NCBI RefSeq assembly: GCF_918741295.1
Contig: NZ_CAKKNB010000001.1
Coordinates: forward strand, 1,426,001 to 1,490,000
Origin: Aquabacterium sp. CECT 9606
GTDB lineage: Bacteria; Pseudomonadota; Gammaproteobacteria; Burkholderiales; Burkholderiaceae_C
DNA length: 64,000 nt
Direction: 5' to 3'
Part shown: piece by piece, positions 34,938 to 43,835 of the stretch
Layout of the letters: each line of letters begins with the position of its first letter
Position numbering within the stretch: the stretch's first letter is position 1
The notes under the pieces: model-generated
Databases searched by the model: none
What the model was told of the DNA's origin: nothing
What the model saw: the letters and a program-made list of their open reading frames with translations, nothing else
Position numbers and translations under genes: made by a program

Positions 34938-35143
34938 ATCTGACCTCGTTCCTGGGTTGTGCGGCAAAGCCGTGGCAAAGCGGACTCATTTTGTCATCAA
35001 CCGTTACATCATCCTTCAGCGATTCAGTGATTTCGTGCCAGAAATGCCCTGGGGAGAGCCCTGACATCAAGTTTGGGCAGGGTGTGTCGATTCAGTGAGG
35101 TGAGAGTTTTTCGACTTTGACCCTTGACCGGGTCCCCCCTGGA

Positions 35144-35860
35144 ATGAGCCTGGCCCGTGCCGCATTGAGATTGCCCTTCAAGGGATGCTGGCCGGGGCAG
35201 GGTGCTCAGCGGCGGTTCGCCGCTGGGCTGGCGCGTTGGATGGTGTTGCTCAGCTTGTTGCTGGGCCATGCCGGCATGGCCTTTGAAACTCAAAAGATCA
35301 TGGCGGCGGCGCAACGGATGGGGCCGGCCACGGTCAGCCAGGCGCAGGCCTTGATCCAGGAGATTGCTGAAGCGTCGTCCAGCGAAGAGGTAAGTCGCGT
35401 CAAACGCATCAATGCATTCTTCAACCGGCGTGTGGAGTACCGCGATGACCGGGACATCTGGGGCCAGGTCGATTACTGGGCCACGCCGCTTGAAATGTTG
35501 AACAAGGGCGCGGGGGACTGCGAGGACTACGCCATTGGCAAGTATTTATCCCTGATCGCCGCGGGCGTGTCTCCTGCCAAGATGAGGCTGGTGTACGTGC
35601 GGGCCGAGGTGGGGGGCGCGATCCTGGCCCACATGGTGCTGGCCTATTATCCAGAGCCGCAAGCCGAGCCTTTGATCCTGGATAACCTGATCACCGACAT
35701 TCGGCCCGCCTCCAGGAGGCCGGATTTGGCGCCTGTTTTCAGCTTCAACGCTGAAGGTTTGTGGCAAGGTGTGGGCAGTACCACGGCTGGGGATCCGGTG
35801 GCACGCCTTTCGCGCTGGCGGGAGGTGTTGACCAAGACACGGGCGGAGGGGTGGTGGTGA
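35144..35860 (+). CDS. lapG: LapG-like periplasmic cysteine protease (BTLCP)
   Basis: 238 residues with an N-terminal hydrophobic export signal (WMVLLSLLLGHAGMA). The transglutaminase-like catalytic triad is present: C126 in KGAGDCEDYAIGKY, H163 in LAHMVLAYY, and D180 in LILDNLI. LapG cuts the retention module of large RTX adhesins and so releases biofilm cells unless held by LapD. A TTG at 35117 is an alternative start. lapD follows 22 bases downstream, the standard pairing. Confidence 0.9.
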   Translation: MSLARAALRLPFKGCWPGQGAQRRFAAGLARWMVLLSLLLGHAGMAFETQKIMAAAQRMGPATVSQAQALIQEIAEASSSEEVSRVKRINAFFNRRVEYRDDRDIWGQVDYWATPLEMLNKGAGDCEDYAIGKYLSLIAAGVSPAKMRLVYVRAEVGGAILAHMVLAYYPEPQAEPLILDNLITDIRPASRRPDLAPVFSFNAEGLWQGVGSTTAGDPVARLSRWREVLTKTRAEGWW

Positions 35861-35882
35861 TGTTGATGACAAGGGACGCTGC

Positions 35883-37796
35883 ATGTCGCTGATCCGTCAG
35901 ATCTGGCTGCTGTTGGTGGTGACGCTGCTGATGGCTTTTCTGGGCAGCTTTGCGGTCTGGATGGTTTCGTCGCGGAACTATCTGGAGACACAGTTGCGCC
36001 TGAAGAACGCGGACAACGCCCAATCTTTGGCTTTGAGCCTGTCCCAGCAGAAGGGCGACATGGCCTTGATGGACCTGGTGGTGGCCGCCCAGTTCGATAC
36101 CGGGTTTTACAAGCGCATTTCTCTGCGAGATCCGCGTGGGCAGGTGGTGTCCAACCATGAGGCGGACCTCAAGCGTGCCGATTCGCAGGCTCCGGCCTGG
36201 TTCGTGAACATGCTTTCAATTGATTCCACGCCTGGTGTGGCGCAGGTGTCTGATGGCTGGCGCGCGCTTGGGTCGGTGGAGGTGGTCAGCCATTCCTCGT
36301 TCGCCGACGACCAGCTGTGGCAAGGAAGCATCACCACGGCCATGTGGCTGGCGGCTTTGGGCGCCTTGGCTGGTGTGGTGGCCAGCTTCGGGGTGCGCGC
36401 CATCCGCCGCCCCCTGAATGCCACCGTGGGCCAGGCCCAAGCCTTGATGGAGCGGCGTTTCATCACGGTGGAGCAACCCAAGGTGCCCGAGCTGGCCCGC
36501 CTGAGCCAGGCCATGAACGCCGTGGTCGAGCGGCTGAAATCCCAATTTGACGACCAAGCCTTCCAGGTGGAGCAGTTGCGTCGGCAGGCGCATTGCGATC
36601 CGTTGACGGGCTTGTCCAACCGGACGCACTTTGTCGCCCAGCTGGGCACTGCGCTGAACAACGACGAGGGGTCCGGGCGTGGCTTGCTGTGCATGATCCG
36701 TGTGGTCGACCTGGCCATGGTCAATCGCGTGATGGGGCACCGGCAAACCGACCTGCTGTTGCAAAAGCTGGCCTCGGTGCTCAATGAGGTGTCGGTGGGT
36801 GTGGTGGGCGTGGCCACAGGGCGTCTGAATGGGGGCGACTTCGCGGTGTGCCTGACGCACGACGATGTGCCCTTGCCGCAGCCCGAGCATTACGCCGATT
36901 CGATCAAACGTGCTTTTGCCGAGCTGGGCACCACAGCCAGCGTGGTGGTGGGCGCCACGCACTGGGAGCGTGGCGTGGCCATGCAGCAGGTGTTGGCCGC
37001 CGCCGATTCGGCCCTGGCCCGTGCCGAAAGCCGTGGCGGCTTCGCGGTGGAGTTGTCCAAGATGAGTTCGGCGTCCGAGTCGGCCATGGGCGAGGACGAG
37101 TGGCGTCGCCGCATGACGTCGGCCCTGTTGGAAGATCGGCTGTTGTTGGTGAGTTTCCCGGTGCTGGACCGCGATTCAAAACTGGTGCACCACGAATCCC
37201 CCATGCGCATGCAGTTGGAGCCCGGTGGGCCCTTCGAGTCCGCGGCGCATTGGCTGCCCATGGCCTTGCGCTGCAATTTGATTTCGCAGATTGATGAAGC
37301 GGCGGTGGCCTTGGCCTTGTCACAGATCGCGGCCGACCAGCAGCCTCGCGGTGTGAACCTGTCGCCCGCTTCCCTGTTGGACAGCGGATTTGTGCCTCGC
37401 CTGCGCGCGCGCCTGGCCGAGGCGCCTGAAGAAGCGCAGCTGTTGTGGCTTGAAGTCTCTGAAGTGGCGGCGGTTGAACGTTTCGAGCTGGTGCGTGAGC
37501 TGTGCAAGCAGTTGCGTCCCCTGGGTGCCCGCATCGGGCTGGAGCATGCCGGTGAGCGCCTGACGCGCATTGAGTTCCTGTTCGAAGCCGGCCTGGACTA
37601 CGTCAAGCTGGACGCGTCGGTGGTGCAGGGCGTGTCGAAAGACCTGGCCCGGGCGGCTTTCGTGGCGGCCACGGCCTCCATGTTGCACGGCTTGGGTTTG
37701 CAGGTTTACGCCGAGGGCGTGGCCGAAGCCGAAGACATTCCCGCGCTGGTCCATTGCGGCATCGATGGCGTGACCGGCCCCGCGGTCAGGGCCTGA
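35883..37796 (+). CDS. lapD: LapD-like c-di-GMP receptor, degenerate GGDEF-EAL
   Basis: 637 residues. Transmembrane helix 5-28, a periplasmic domain (~30-150), a second helix (~153-173), a HAMP-like linker, then GGDEF and EAL domains. The GGDEF site reads NGGDFAV (316-322) and the EAL site reads HESPMRM (E438), so cyclase and phosphodiesterase activity are not expected. This matches LapD, which senses c-di-GMP through its EAL-like domain and sequesters LapG in the periplasm. Convergent with the adaptor gene, with seven bases between. Confidence 0.9.
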   Translation: MSLIRQIWLLLVVTLLMAFLGSFAVWMVSSRNYLETQLRLKNADNAQSLALSLSQQKGDMALMDLVVAAQFDTGFYKRISLRDPRGQVVSNHEADLKRADSQAPAWFVNMLSIDSTPGVAQVSDGWRALGSVEVVSHSSFADDQLWQGSITTAMWLAALGALAGVVASFGVRAIRRPLNATVGQAQALMERRFITVEQPKVPELARLSQAMNAVVERLKSQFDDQAFQVEQLRRQAHCDPLTGLSNRTHFVAQLGTALNNDEGSGRGLLCMIRVVDLAMVNRVMGHRQTDLLLQKLASVLNEVSVGVVGVATGRLNGGDFAVCLTHDDVPLPQPEHYADSIKRAFAELGTTASVVVGATHWERGVAMQQVLAAADSALARAESRGGFAVELSKMSSASESAMGEDEWRRRMTSALLEDRLLLVSFPVLDRDSKLVHHESPMRMQLEPGGPFESAAHWLPMALRCNLISQIDEAAVALALSQIAADQQPRGVNLSPASLLDSGFVPRLRARLAEAPEEAQLLWLEVSEVAAVERFELVRELCKQLRPLGARIGLEHAGERLTRIEFLFEAGLDYVKLDASVVQGVSKDLARAAFVAATASMLHGLGLQVYAEGVAEAEDIPALVHCGIDGVTGPAVRA

Positions 37797-37803
37797 CGTC
37801 GGT

Positions 37804-39246
37804 TCAGCGTTCTTTCAGTGCGTAGGCCCGGGCCTTGAGCACGGGCTTGAGCAAATAGGACAGCACCGTCTTCTTGCCCGTGAGGATGTCCACCTCGGCC
37901 GTCATGCCGGGGATGATGGGCATCTTGGCGCTGAAGTTGGTCGCCTTGGTGCGCACCCGCACAACGTAATAGGTGTTGACGCCGCGCTCATCGGTGATGG
38001 TGTCGGGGCTGATGTTCTCGACCGTGGCATCCATCCCGCCATAGATGGAGAAGTCATAGGCGGTGAGCTTGACGGTGGCGGCCTGGCCAGGGTGGATGAA
38101 GGCAATGTCACGCGGTTGCACGCGGGCCTCCAGCACCAGGGCATCGTCCAGCGGCACGATCTCCAGGATGTCTTTGCCAGGTTGCACGACACCGCCCACG
38201 GTGTTGGCCAGCAGGCGCTGGATGCGGCCACGAACGGGCGACTTGACCTGGGCTTTGTCGACCTTGTCGGCCAGGGCCACGGCGCCTTCGTTCAAGGCGT
38301 TGAGCTTGCCCAGCACATCCGACAGGTCTTTGCGGATCTCGTTGCGGAAAGTGAGTTCGGTTTCCTGGATCTTGCGTTGCGCCTCGTTGATGGCGGCCAT
38401 CACGCGGGCGCTTTGCGCACCGGCCTGCTCCATGTCGCCCCGGGCTTTGCTGACATCGCGTTCCAGGCGCAGCACTTCCACCTCGGACACGGCACCGGTG
38501 GCGAGCAATGGGCGGGTCTTGGCCAGCTCTTGCTGCGACAGATCGAGGGTGCGGCCGGCTGATTCGCGGCGCGAGCGCATTTCGCTCAACTCTTGTTGCC
38601 GTTGTGCCAGTTGCTGTTGGTTGATGCCGATCATGGAAGCCAGTTCGGCGCGCTTGGCATCGTAGAGCTGGCGTTCTTCTTCGACGATGCGCACCTCGTC
38701 CAGGTTGTCGGCGGTGGGTGTGGGCGGGGCAAAGGCCACACCTTCGGCCAAGGCCTTCAGCCTGGCGAGCTTGGTGCGCAAGGCAAAGGCGTTGGCATTG
38801 CTTTCGCGCATGCCCGAGGTGGCCCGTGTCTCGTCGATCTTCAGCAGCAGCTGACCTTGCTCGACCACTTGGCCTTCCTTGACCAGGATCTCTGACACCA
38901 CGCCGCCATCGTAAGACTGGATGACTTGCAGCTGCCGCGATGGGATGACCTTGGCTTCGCCTTTGGTGACTTCATCGATCTCGGCCAAGGCGGCCCAGAC
39001 GATCAGGCCCAGCACCACGAACACGGCCGAGCGCACCAGGGTCTGGGCCCGGTAAGTGCCATGGGTGGACATGACGGCATCGGCATCCAGCTCGAAGCTG
39101 CGCATGCCGGTGGCCTGGGCCGATTCGGGCGTGACGCGTGGCCCGGCCAGGTGGTCCAGCAACCAGTCGGTGGCTGGTGCGGTGAAGCGCCGTATCGACT
39201 CCAGCACCGCGATCATCACCTGGCCCAATTTCATGAGTGTCTTCAT
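37804..39246 (-). CDS. lapC: HlyD-family type I secretion adaptor (LapC-like)
   Basis: 480 residues. A short cytoplasmic N-terminus, one transmembrane helix (~70-90, SAVFVVLGLIVWAALAEIDEV), a biotinyl-lipoyl-like strand (VIQSYDGGVVSEILVKEGQVVEQGQ), a long coiled coil, and a C-terminal barrel (VRGRIQRLLANTVGGVVQPG, AYDFSIYGGMDATVENISPD). This is the membrane fusion protein that joins the ABC exporter to the TolC partner. Located 15 bases downstream of the LapB-like gene on the same strand. Confidence 0.92.
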   Translation of the reverse strand: MKTLMKLGQVMIAVLESIRRFTAPATDWLLDHLAGPRVTPESAQATGMRSFELDADAVMSTHGTYRAQTLVRSAVFVVLGLIVWAALAEIDEVTKGEAKVIPSRQLQVIQSYDGGVVSEILVKEGQVVEQGQLLLKIDETRATSGMRESNANAFALRTKLARLKALAEGVAFAPPTPTADNLDEVRIVEEERQLYDAKRAELASMIGINQQQLAQRQQELSEMRSRRESAGRTLDLSQQELAKTRPLLATGAVSEVEVLRLERDVSKARGDMEQAGAQSARVMAAINEAQRKIQETELTFRNEIRKDLSDVLGKLNALNEGAVALADKVDKAQVKSPVRGRIQRLLANTVGGVVQPGKDILEIVPLDDALVLEARVQPRDIAFIHPGQAATVKLTAYDFSIYGGMDATVENISPDTITDERGVNTYYVVRVRTKATNFSAKMPIIPGMTAEVDILTGKKTVLSYLLKPVLKARAYALKER

Positions 39247-39261
39247 GGTGGCTGCCTTGGC

Positions 39262-41466
39262 TCAGACCGCGCGGGCGATGCGCCCGGACGCCAGGGCCTG
39301 CAGGATCTGCTCGCGCGGACCATCGGCCATGACCTTGCCCTGGTCCACCACGATGACGCGGTCGACGAACGACAACATGGAGGTGCGGTGCGTGACCAGC
39401 ACCACCGTTTTGCCGGCCGAGAATTCTTTCATGCGTTGGGTGACGAAGGCCTCGGTTGAAAAGTCCATGGCGCTGGTGGGTTCGTCCAGCAGCAGGATGG
39501 GCGCGTTGTGCAGCACCGCCCGCGCGATGCCCACGCCTTGCCGCTGCCCGCCCGACAGCAATTCGCCCCGCTCGCCCACCGGCATGTCAAAGCCCTGCGG
39601 GTGGCGGTGGATCATGTCGCTGATGCCAGCCAGCTCGGCGGCCGACACGATGGCGTCGTCTTGCGCGTGCGGCATGCCGAAAATGATGTTGTCGCGCAGC
39701 GTGCCAAAGAACAGGGTGACGTCTTGCGAGACATAGCCCAGGTTGCGGCGAACATCGGCGGGATCCAACTGGCGCATGTCGATGCCATCGAGCAGCACGG
39801 CGCCCTGGGCGGGTTGGTACAGGCCCAGGATCAGCTTTTGCAGCGTGGTCTTGCCCGAGCCCACCTTGCCGATCAAGGCAACCTTTTCACCCGGCTTGAT
39901 CTTGAAGCTGATGTTGTCCAGCGCCGAATCCTTGCGCCCGGGGTAGGCAAAGGACACGTGGCGGAACTCGATCTCGCCTTTGATCTCGCGGCGCTCGACG
40001 AAGCTGGTGCCCAGCGGCCGCTCCACCGGCTGGTCCATGATCTTGTTCAGCGACTCCATCGCGGTGACGGCGCCTTGGTACTGCATCAGCAGCCCAACGA
40101 TTTGCCCGGCGGGCGCCAGCGCGCGGCCCGCCAGCATCGTCGAGGCGATCAGGCCGCCCATGGTCAGACTCTTGTCGGTGATCAGGTACACGCCGATCAG
40201 GATGATGGCCACCGACACCAGTTGCTGCAGGCTGGCCGTGGTGTACATGGCGCTGGACGACAGCCCGCGCATGCGCACATTCAGCTTGGCCAGGTATTGG
40301 TTGGCCCGCTCCCAACGCGCCTGGATCAGGCCTTCGGCGCCTTGCGACTTGATGGTCTCGATGCCGGTCAGGCTTTCCACCAGCGTGGCGTTGCGTTGCG
40401 CCGAGGCCTGGTAGGTGCTTTGCGACAACTCATGCAGGCGGTGTTGAAGCACGTAGCCGGCCACCAGGATGAAGGTGAACACCAGCACCACGGGGATCAC
40501 CAACCACAGCGAGATCCAGCCAATGACCAGCACAAACAAGATGGCGAAGGGCAGGTCGATCAAGGCCGTGACCGTGCTGGAGGCAATGAAATCGCGCACC
40601 TGCTCGAAGCCGCGCAGATTGGCAGCGAAAGAACCCACTGACTGCGGACGATTCTCCAGCTTCATGCCCAATACCCGTTCCATCAGCGTGGCCGAAATCT
40701 GCACGTCAATGCGCGCGCTGGCTTCGTCCACGAAATGGCTGCGCAACAGGCGAATGGCCAGGTCAGAGGCCTGCACGAGCATCACGCCGATGGCCAGGGC
40801 CCACAAGGTTTCAACCGCGTGGTTGGGCACCACCCGGTCGTACACATTCATGGAAAAGATGGGAAACGCCAGGGCGAAGAGGTTGATCAGCAGCGCGGCC
40901 GACAGCACGTCGCGGTAAACGAAACGCTGCGCCAGCACCGCGCCCCAGAACCAGTGGCCCGTTTTGGTGGCGCGAACTTCCGGGGTGCGCTCATCGAACC
41001 GGAAATGAGGGCGGGCAAACAGCACGATGCCGCTGTAGCGTGCGGCCAGGTCTTGCGCGGACAGTTCGATGCTGCCTTGTCCGGTTTCAGGCAGCAGGAC
41101 CTTGGCGTTTCCCTGGGTGTCCTGGCTGAGCAGCACGCAAGCCTGGTTGTCTTTGAGGACCAGGATTGCCGGCAGGGTTTTGTCGTCGATGTTCTTGAGC
41201 GGCACGCGTTGGACCTTGGCGGCCAAGCCAGCACGGGAGGCCGCGCGTTCCGCCAGAGACAAGGGCAAGGGGCCTTTGTCCATCGGCAACCCGGCGGACA
41301 GGGAGGCGCGGGTGGCCGCGTGGCCATGCAATCGCCCAACCTCGATCAGGCAATCCAGCAGCGGATCGGGGGCGATCAGGTCTTCGCGCAGGCGTGCTGT
41401 GGCGTCAGCAGACGACGTGCTGGATGGCGGCATGACCGCGGCGATGGGTTCCTGAGGTTTGTTCAC
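39262..41466 (-). CDS. lapB: type I secretion ABC transporter with C39-like domain (LapB-like)
   Basis: 734 residues. A ~130-residue N-terminal C39-like domain lacks the peptidase cysteine motif, as in exporters that recognise rather than cut their substrate. A six-helix ABC membrane domain follows, then the ATPase: Walker A GKVGSGKTT, signature LSGGQRQGVGIARA, Walker B ILLLDEPTSAMD. It powers export of a large adhesin. The start is a GTG joined directly to the Nudix gene stop (TGA-GTG), so the exporter is co-transcribed with ubiC and the Nudix gene upstream. Confidence 0.92.
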   Translation of the reverse strand: MNKPQEPIAAVMPPSSTSSADATARLREDLIAPDPLLDCLIEVGRLHGHAATRASLSAGLPMDKGPLPLSLAERAASRAGLAAKVQRVPLKNIDDKTLPAILVLKDNQACVLLSQDTQGNAKVLLPETGQGSIELSAQDLAARYSGIVLFARPHFRFDERTPEVRATKTGHWFWGAVLAQRFVYRDVLSAALLINLFALAFPIFSMNVYDRVVPNHAVETLWALAIGVMLVQASDLAIRLLRSHFVDEASARIDVQISATLMERVLGMKLENRPQSVGSFAANLRGFEQVRDFIASSTVTALIDLPFAILFVLVIGWISLWLVIPVVLVFTFILVAGYVLQHRLHELSQSTYQASAQRNATLVESLTGIETIKSQGAEGLIQARWERANQYLAKLNVRMRGLSSSAMYTTASLQQLVSVAIILIGVYLITDKSLTMGGLIASTMLAGRALAPAGQIVGLLMQYQGAVTAMESLNKIMDQPVERPLGTSFVERREIKGEIEFRHVSFAYPGRKDSALDNISFKIKPGEKVALIGKVGSGKTTLQKLILGLYQPAQGAVLLDGIDMRQLDPADVRRNLGYVSQDVTLFFGTLRDNIIFGMPHAQDDAIVSAAELAGISDMIHRHPQGFDMPVGERGELLSGGQRQGVGIARAVLHNAPILLLDEPTSAMDFSTEAFVTQRMKEFSAGKTVVLVTHRTSMLSFVDRVIVVDQGKVMADGPREQILQALASGRIARAV

Positions 41467-42012
41467 TCAACGGATATCGGCACAGTGGACGTCAAATTGA
41501 CCACTCACTCGGTCGGCGTAGTACTTTTCGAGTGTCATGCGGACAGTGCGGAAGGCCAACTCGTCCCAGGGAATGTCTTTCTCGCTGAACAACTGGGCCT
41601 CGATGGTTTCAGGGCCAGGTGAGAAATCCGTGTCCAGCAGGCGGGCCCGGTAGAAGAAGTGCACCTGGCCGGCCGTCAGCACATTGATCACGCAGTAAAG
41701 GCCTTGCATCTCGATGTGGGCACCGGCTTCTTCATCGGTTTCGCGGGCGGCGCCTTCCTGGGTGCTTTCGCCCAACTCCATGAAGCCGGCGGGCAAGGTC
41801 CAGAAGCCCTTGCGAGGCTCGATGTTGCGCCGACACAGTAGCACTTTGTCTTCCCAGACAGGCAGGGTACCCACGACGTTGAGTGGGTTCACATAGTGGA
41901 CATGGTGGCAGGCGGGGCAGACGGCGCGCTCGCGGTTGTCGTCTTCGGGAACGCGGTACTCCACCCGGGTGCCACAGACTTGGCAGTGCTCAATGCGGCG
42001 TGAAAAAAGCAT
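41467..42012 (-). CDS. Nudix hydrolase with N-terminal zinc ribbon
   Basis: 181 residues. Two CxxC pairs (CQVCG and CPACH, residues ~10-36) form a zinc ribbon. The Nudix box is complete: GFMELGESTQEGAARETDEEAG region (GX5EX7REUXEEXGU). The layout resembles small NADH pyrophosphatase or ADP-ribose pyrophosphatase-like enzymes. The substrate is probably a nucleoside diphosphate linked to another group. It lies between ubiC and the LapB-like gene and touches the latter. Confidence 0.9.
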   Translation of the reverse strand: MLFSRRIEHCQVCGTRVEYRVPEDDNRERAVCPACHHVHYVNPLNVVGTLPVWEDKVLLCRRNIEPRKGFWTLPAGFMELGESTQEGAARETDEEAGAHIEMQGLYCVINVLTAGQVHFFYRARLLDTDFSPGPETIEAQLFSEKDIPWDELAFRTVRMTLEKYYADRVSGQFDVHCADIR

Positions 42013-42040
42013 GGCCCCAGTGTAAAGGCATCAGGCCGGC

Positions 42041-42628
42041 TCAGCCGACCTGGCGGGTCAGGCGGTGAGCGTCCAGTTGCTCGATCCAGGGGGCAAAGGA
42101 CTCCATCACCCGCAAGGCCTGGCCATGCTGCCAGAACACCGAACTGCGTGCCCACCGCGGGTGCCTGCCCGGCCACGCCGCGCGCAGTCTTGGTTCGGCC
42201 AGTCCGTGGCGGGCGAGTTGCTGGATGCGCAGGGGCTCGCGGTGCACGTGGGAACGCTGGAACAGTAGTTCGGCCAGTGGCCGTGTGCCCAGGCCGGTCA
42301 GCGCTTTCCAGGTGCCTTGCAATGCCCTGTGTGAGGTGGCGCTGCGCGCCCACACCACCGGCACGCCATCCAGCAACAGCACCACTTCGCGGACGTGGCC
42401 ACTGCGGCAAGCCAGGTCGCGGCGCTCTTGAGGCCAAAGACGCTGGCTGCCTTGGCGCTGCACCTGGACTTCGACCACCCCGTGCGCCCGCAACCGCGCG
42501 GTGAGCGACCCTGTGGCGCTCAGCCAGGCGTGCAACGACGCGTTGCTTGGATGAGGCTGACGGCAACGGCCGGGGCGGTGGACCCCGCGTTGGCTGGGCA
42601 AATTGGGGGCGGCGGAACGAGGTAGCAT
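42041..42628 (-). CDS. ubiC: chorismate lyase
   Basis: 195 residues from ATG 42628. UbiC cleaves chorismate to 4-hydroxybenzoate and pyruvate, the first committed step of ubiquinone synthesis. The family pattern is visible: HAWLSATGSLTARLRAHG, VREVVLLLDGVPVVWARSA, GTRPLAELLF, and C-terminal RSSVFWQHGQALRVMESFAP. The same frame stays open back to 43351 across pgeF, but those residues are not UbiC-like. The start lies only nine bases from the divergent pgeF start. Confidence 0.88.
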   Translation of the reverse strand: MLPRSAAPNLPSQRGVHRPGRCRQPHPSNASLHAWLSATGSLTARLRAHGVVEVQVQRQGSQRLWPQERRDLACRSGHVREVVLLLDGVPVVWARSATSHRALQGTWKALTGLGTRPLAELLFQRSHVHREPLRIQQLARHGLAEPRLRAAWPGRHPRWARSSVFWQHGQALRVMESFAPWIEQLDAHRLTRQVG

Positions 42629-42637
42629 CGGGCCGCG

Positions 42638-43447
42638 ATGATAGCCTCGACACCTCCCACTTGGCCTGCTGGCTGGATTTCCTCCTCGCTCGGGGCGGGC
42701 GTGCGCATGCTCATGACGGCGCGCGACGGCTTGCACCCCGGTACCGCCAGCCAGCCGCCCTGGGACGCCTTCAACCTGGGCAACCATGTCGGTGATGAGC
42801 CGGCCGATGTGCAGCGCCACCGCGAGGAGTTGGCCGCGGCGCTTCAGGCCCAGCCTGTGTGGCTGCAGCAGGTGCACGGCAACCGGGTGGTTCGCCTGAG
42901 CAGCCAGACCCTGACCACCTTGGCCGAGACACAGGCCGACGGCGCCGTCACCACCGAGCCTGGCTTGGTCTGCGCCATCATGGTCGCCGACTGCCTGCCC
43001 ATCCTGTTGGCGGCCCCGGAAGGCCGGGGTGTGGCGGCCCTGCACGCCGGCTGGCGGGGCTTGGCCGGGGCGGCCGATCTGAATGGCCTGGGCATTGCCC
43101 ACACTGGCGTGGCCGCCTTGTGCGAGGCGGCGTCTTGTGATCCAGTGGATTTGCGCGCCTGGCTGGGGCCCTGCATCGGCCCGACCGCGTTTCAGGTGGG
43201 GCCCGATGTGTTGAGCGGGTTTGGCGTCGATCCCGCCCAAAGCCACCCGCGCTTCATCCCGCAGTCGGCAAACCGCTGGTTGGCGGACCTGGCGGGCCTG
43301 GCCGCAGATCGCCTTCAAACCCTGGGGCTTCACCGCATAGAGGGTGGCCATTGGTGCACGGTGTCGGCGCCTTCACGCTTCTTTTCGTTCCGGCGCGACC
43401 GGGTCACGGGGCGTCAGGCCGCTTGCATCTGGTTGACCGGGCTCTGA
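42638..43447 (+). CDS. pgeF: polyphenol oxidase/purine nucleoside phosphorylase family protein (YfiH/PgeF)
   Basis: 269 residues. The multicopper-oxidase-like laccase domain family: QQVHGNRVVRL, VADCLPILLAAPEGRGVAALHAGWRGLAGA with the metal-binding cysteine and histidine, and GPCIGPTAFQVGPDV. The family in E. coli is implicated in peptidoglycan editing; others are described as purine nucleoside phosphorylase or laccase-like. The start is the ATG at 42638. The last 75 bases overlap the opposite-strand small membrane protein gene. Confidence 0.92.
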   Translation: MIASTPPTWPAGWISSSLGAGVRMLMTARDGLHPGTASQPPWDAFNLGNHVGDEPADVQRHREELAAALQAQPVWLQQVHGNRVVRLSSQTLTTLAETQADGAVTTEPGLVCAIMVADCLPILLAAPEGRGVAALHAGWRGLAGAADLNGLGIAHTGVAALCEAASCDPVDLRAWLGPCIGPTAFQVGPDVLSGFGVDPAQSHPRFIPQSANRWLADLAGLAADRLQTLGLHRIEGGHWCTVSAPSRFFSFRRDRVTGRQAACIWLTGL

Positions 43448-43657
43448 CAGCGCTTGCGCCTCTGACGCGGCCTCGCGGGCGCGGCGTGCCTGCCGGCGCA
43501 TGGGCGTGCCCACCAGGTACATCACCAACGCCAAGGGGCCGACCCCGTATAAAAAGAAGGTGACGATCGCCCCCAGCACGCTGCCAATGGGGCTGACGGC
43601 TTCGGCCACAGTCATCAACAGGACGACAAACATCCAGGCGATTGCAATGATCCACAT
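43373..43657 (-). CDS. small membrane protein, unknown
   Basis: 94 residues. Two hydrophobic segments (residues ~2-20 and ~26-49) are followed by a cytoplasmic-type basic and acidic tail (RRQARRAREAASEAQ). It ends inside the 3' end of pgeF on the other strand. No known family recognised. Size, clean membrane topology and fit in the gap before phaC support it, but the overlap and lack of a strong ribosome site keep confidence moderate. Confidence 0.6.
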   Translation of the reverse strand: MWIIAIAWMFVVLLMTVAEAVSPIGSVLGAIVTFFLYGVGPLALVMYLVGTPMRRQARRAREAASEAQALSEPGQPDASGLTPRDPVAPERKEA

Positions 43658-43835
43658 TTCAGGTCGAGGCCTTTGTCAAGCCGTGCGCGGCCCGAAGTTT
43701 GCTTTGAATGAGGCGAAAACACATCACGCCGAGGGGAGATGTTGATCCGCTGCAAAAAATCTGTGCCCAGAATACGGCAACATGGCGACACCGACATCGG
43801 TGCTCGCAACCTCGCAGGTCCTGCCAAGGAGACAT

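Noticed and set aside
42629-43351. N-terminal extension of ubiC across pgeF
   Set aside because: The added residues do not resemble UbiC and overlap the whole of a well-supported opposite-strand gene.
43688-43702. Sigma-54-like sequence CGGCCCGAAGTTTGC before phaC
   Set aside because: Spacing fits, but two -24 positions differ, and such matches are expected by chance in GC-rich DNA; no supporting context.
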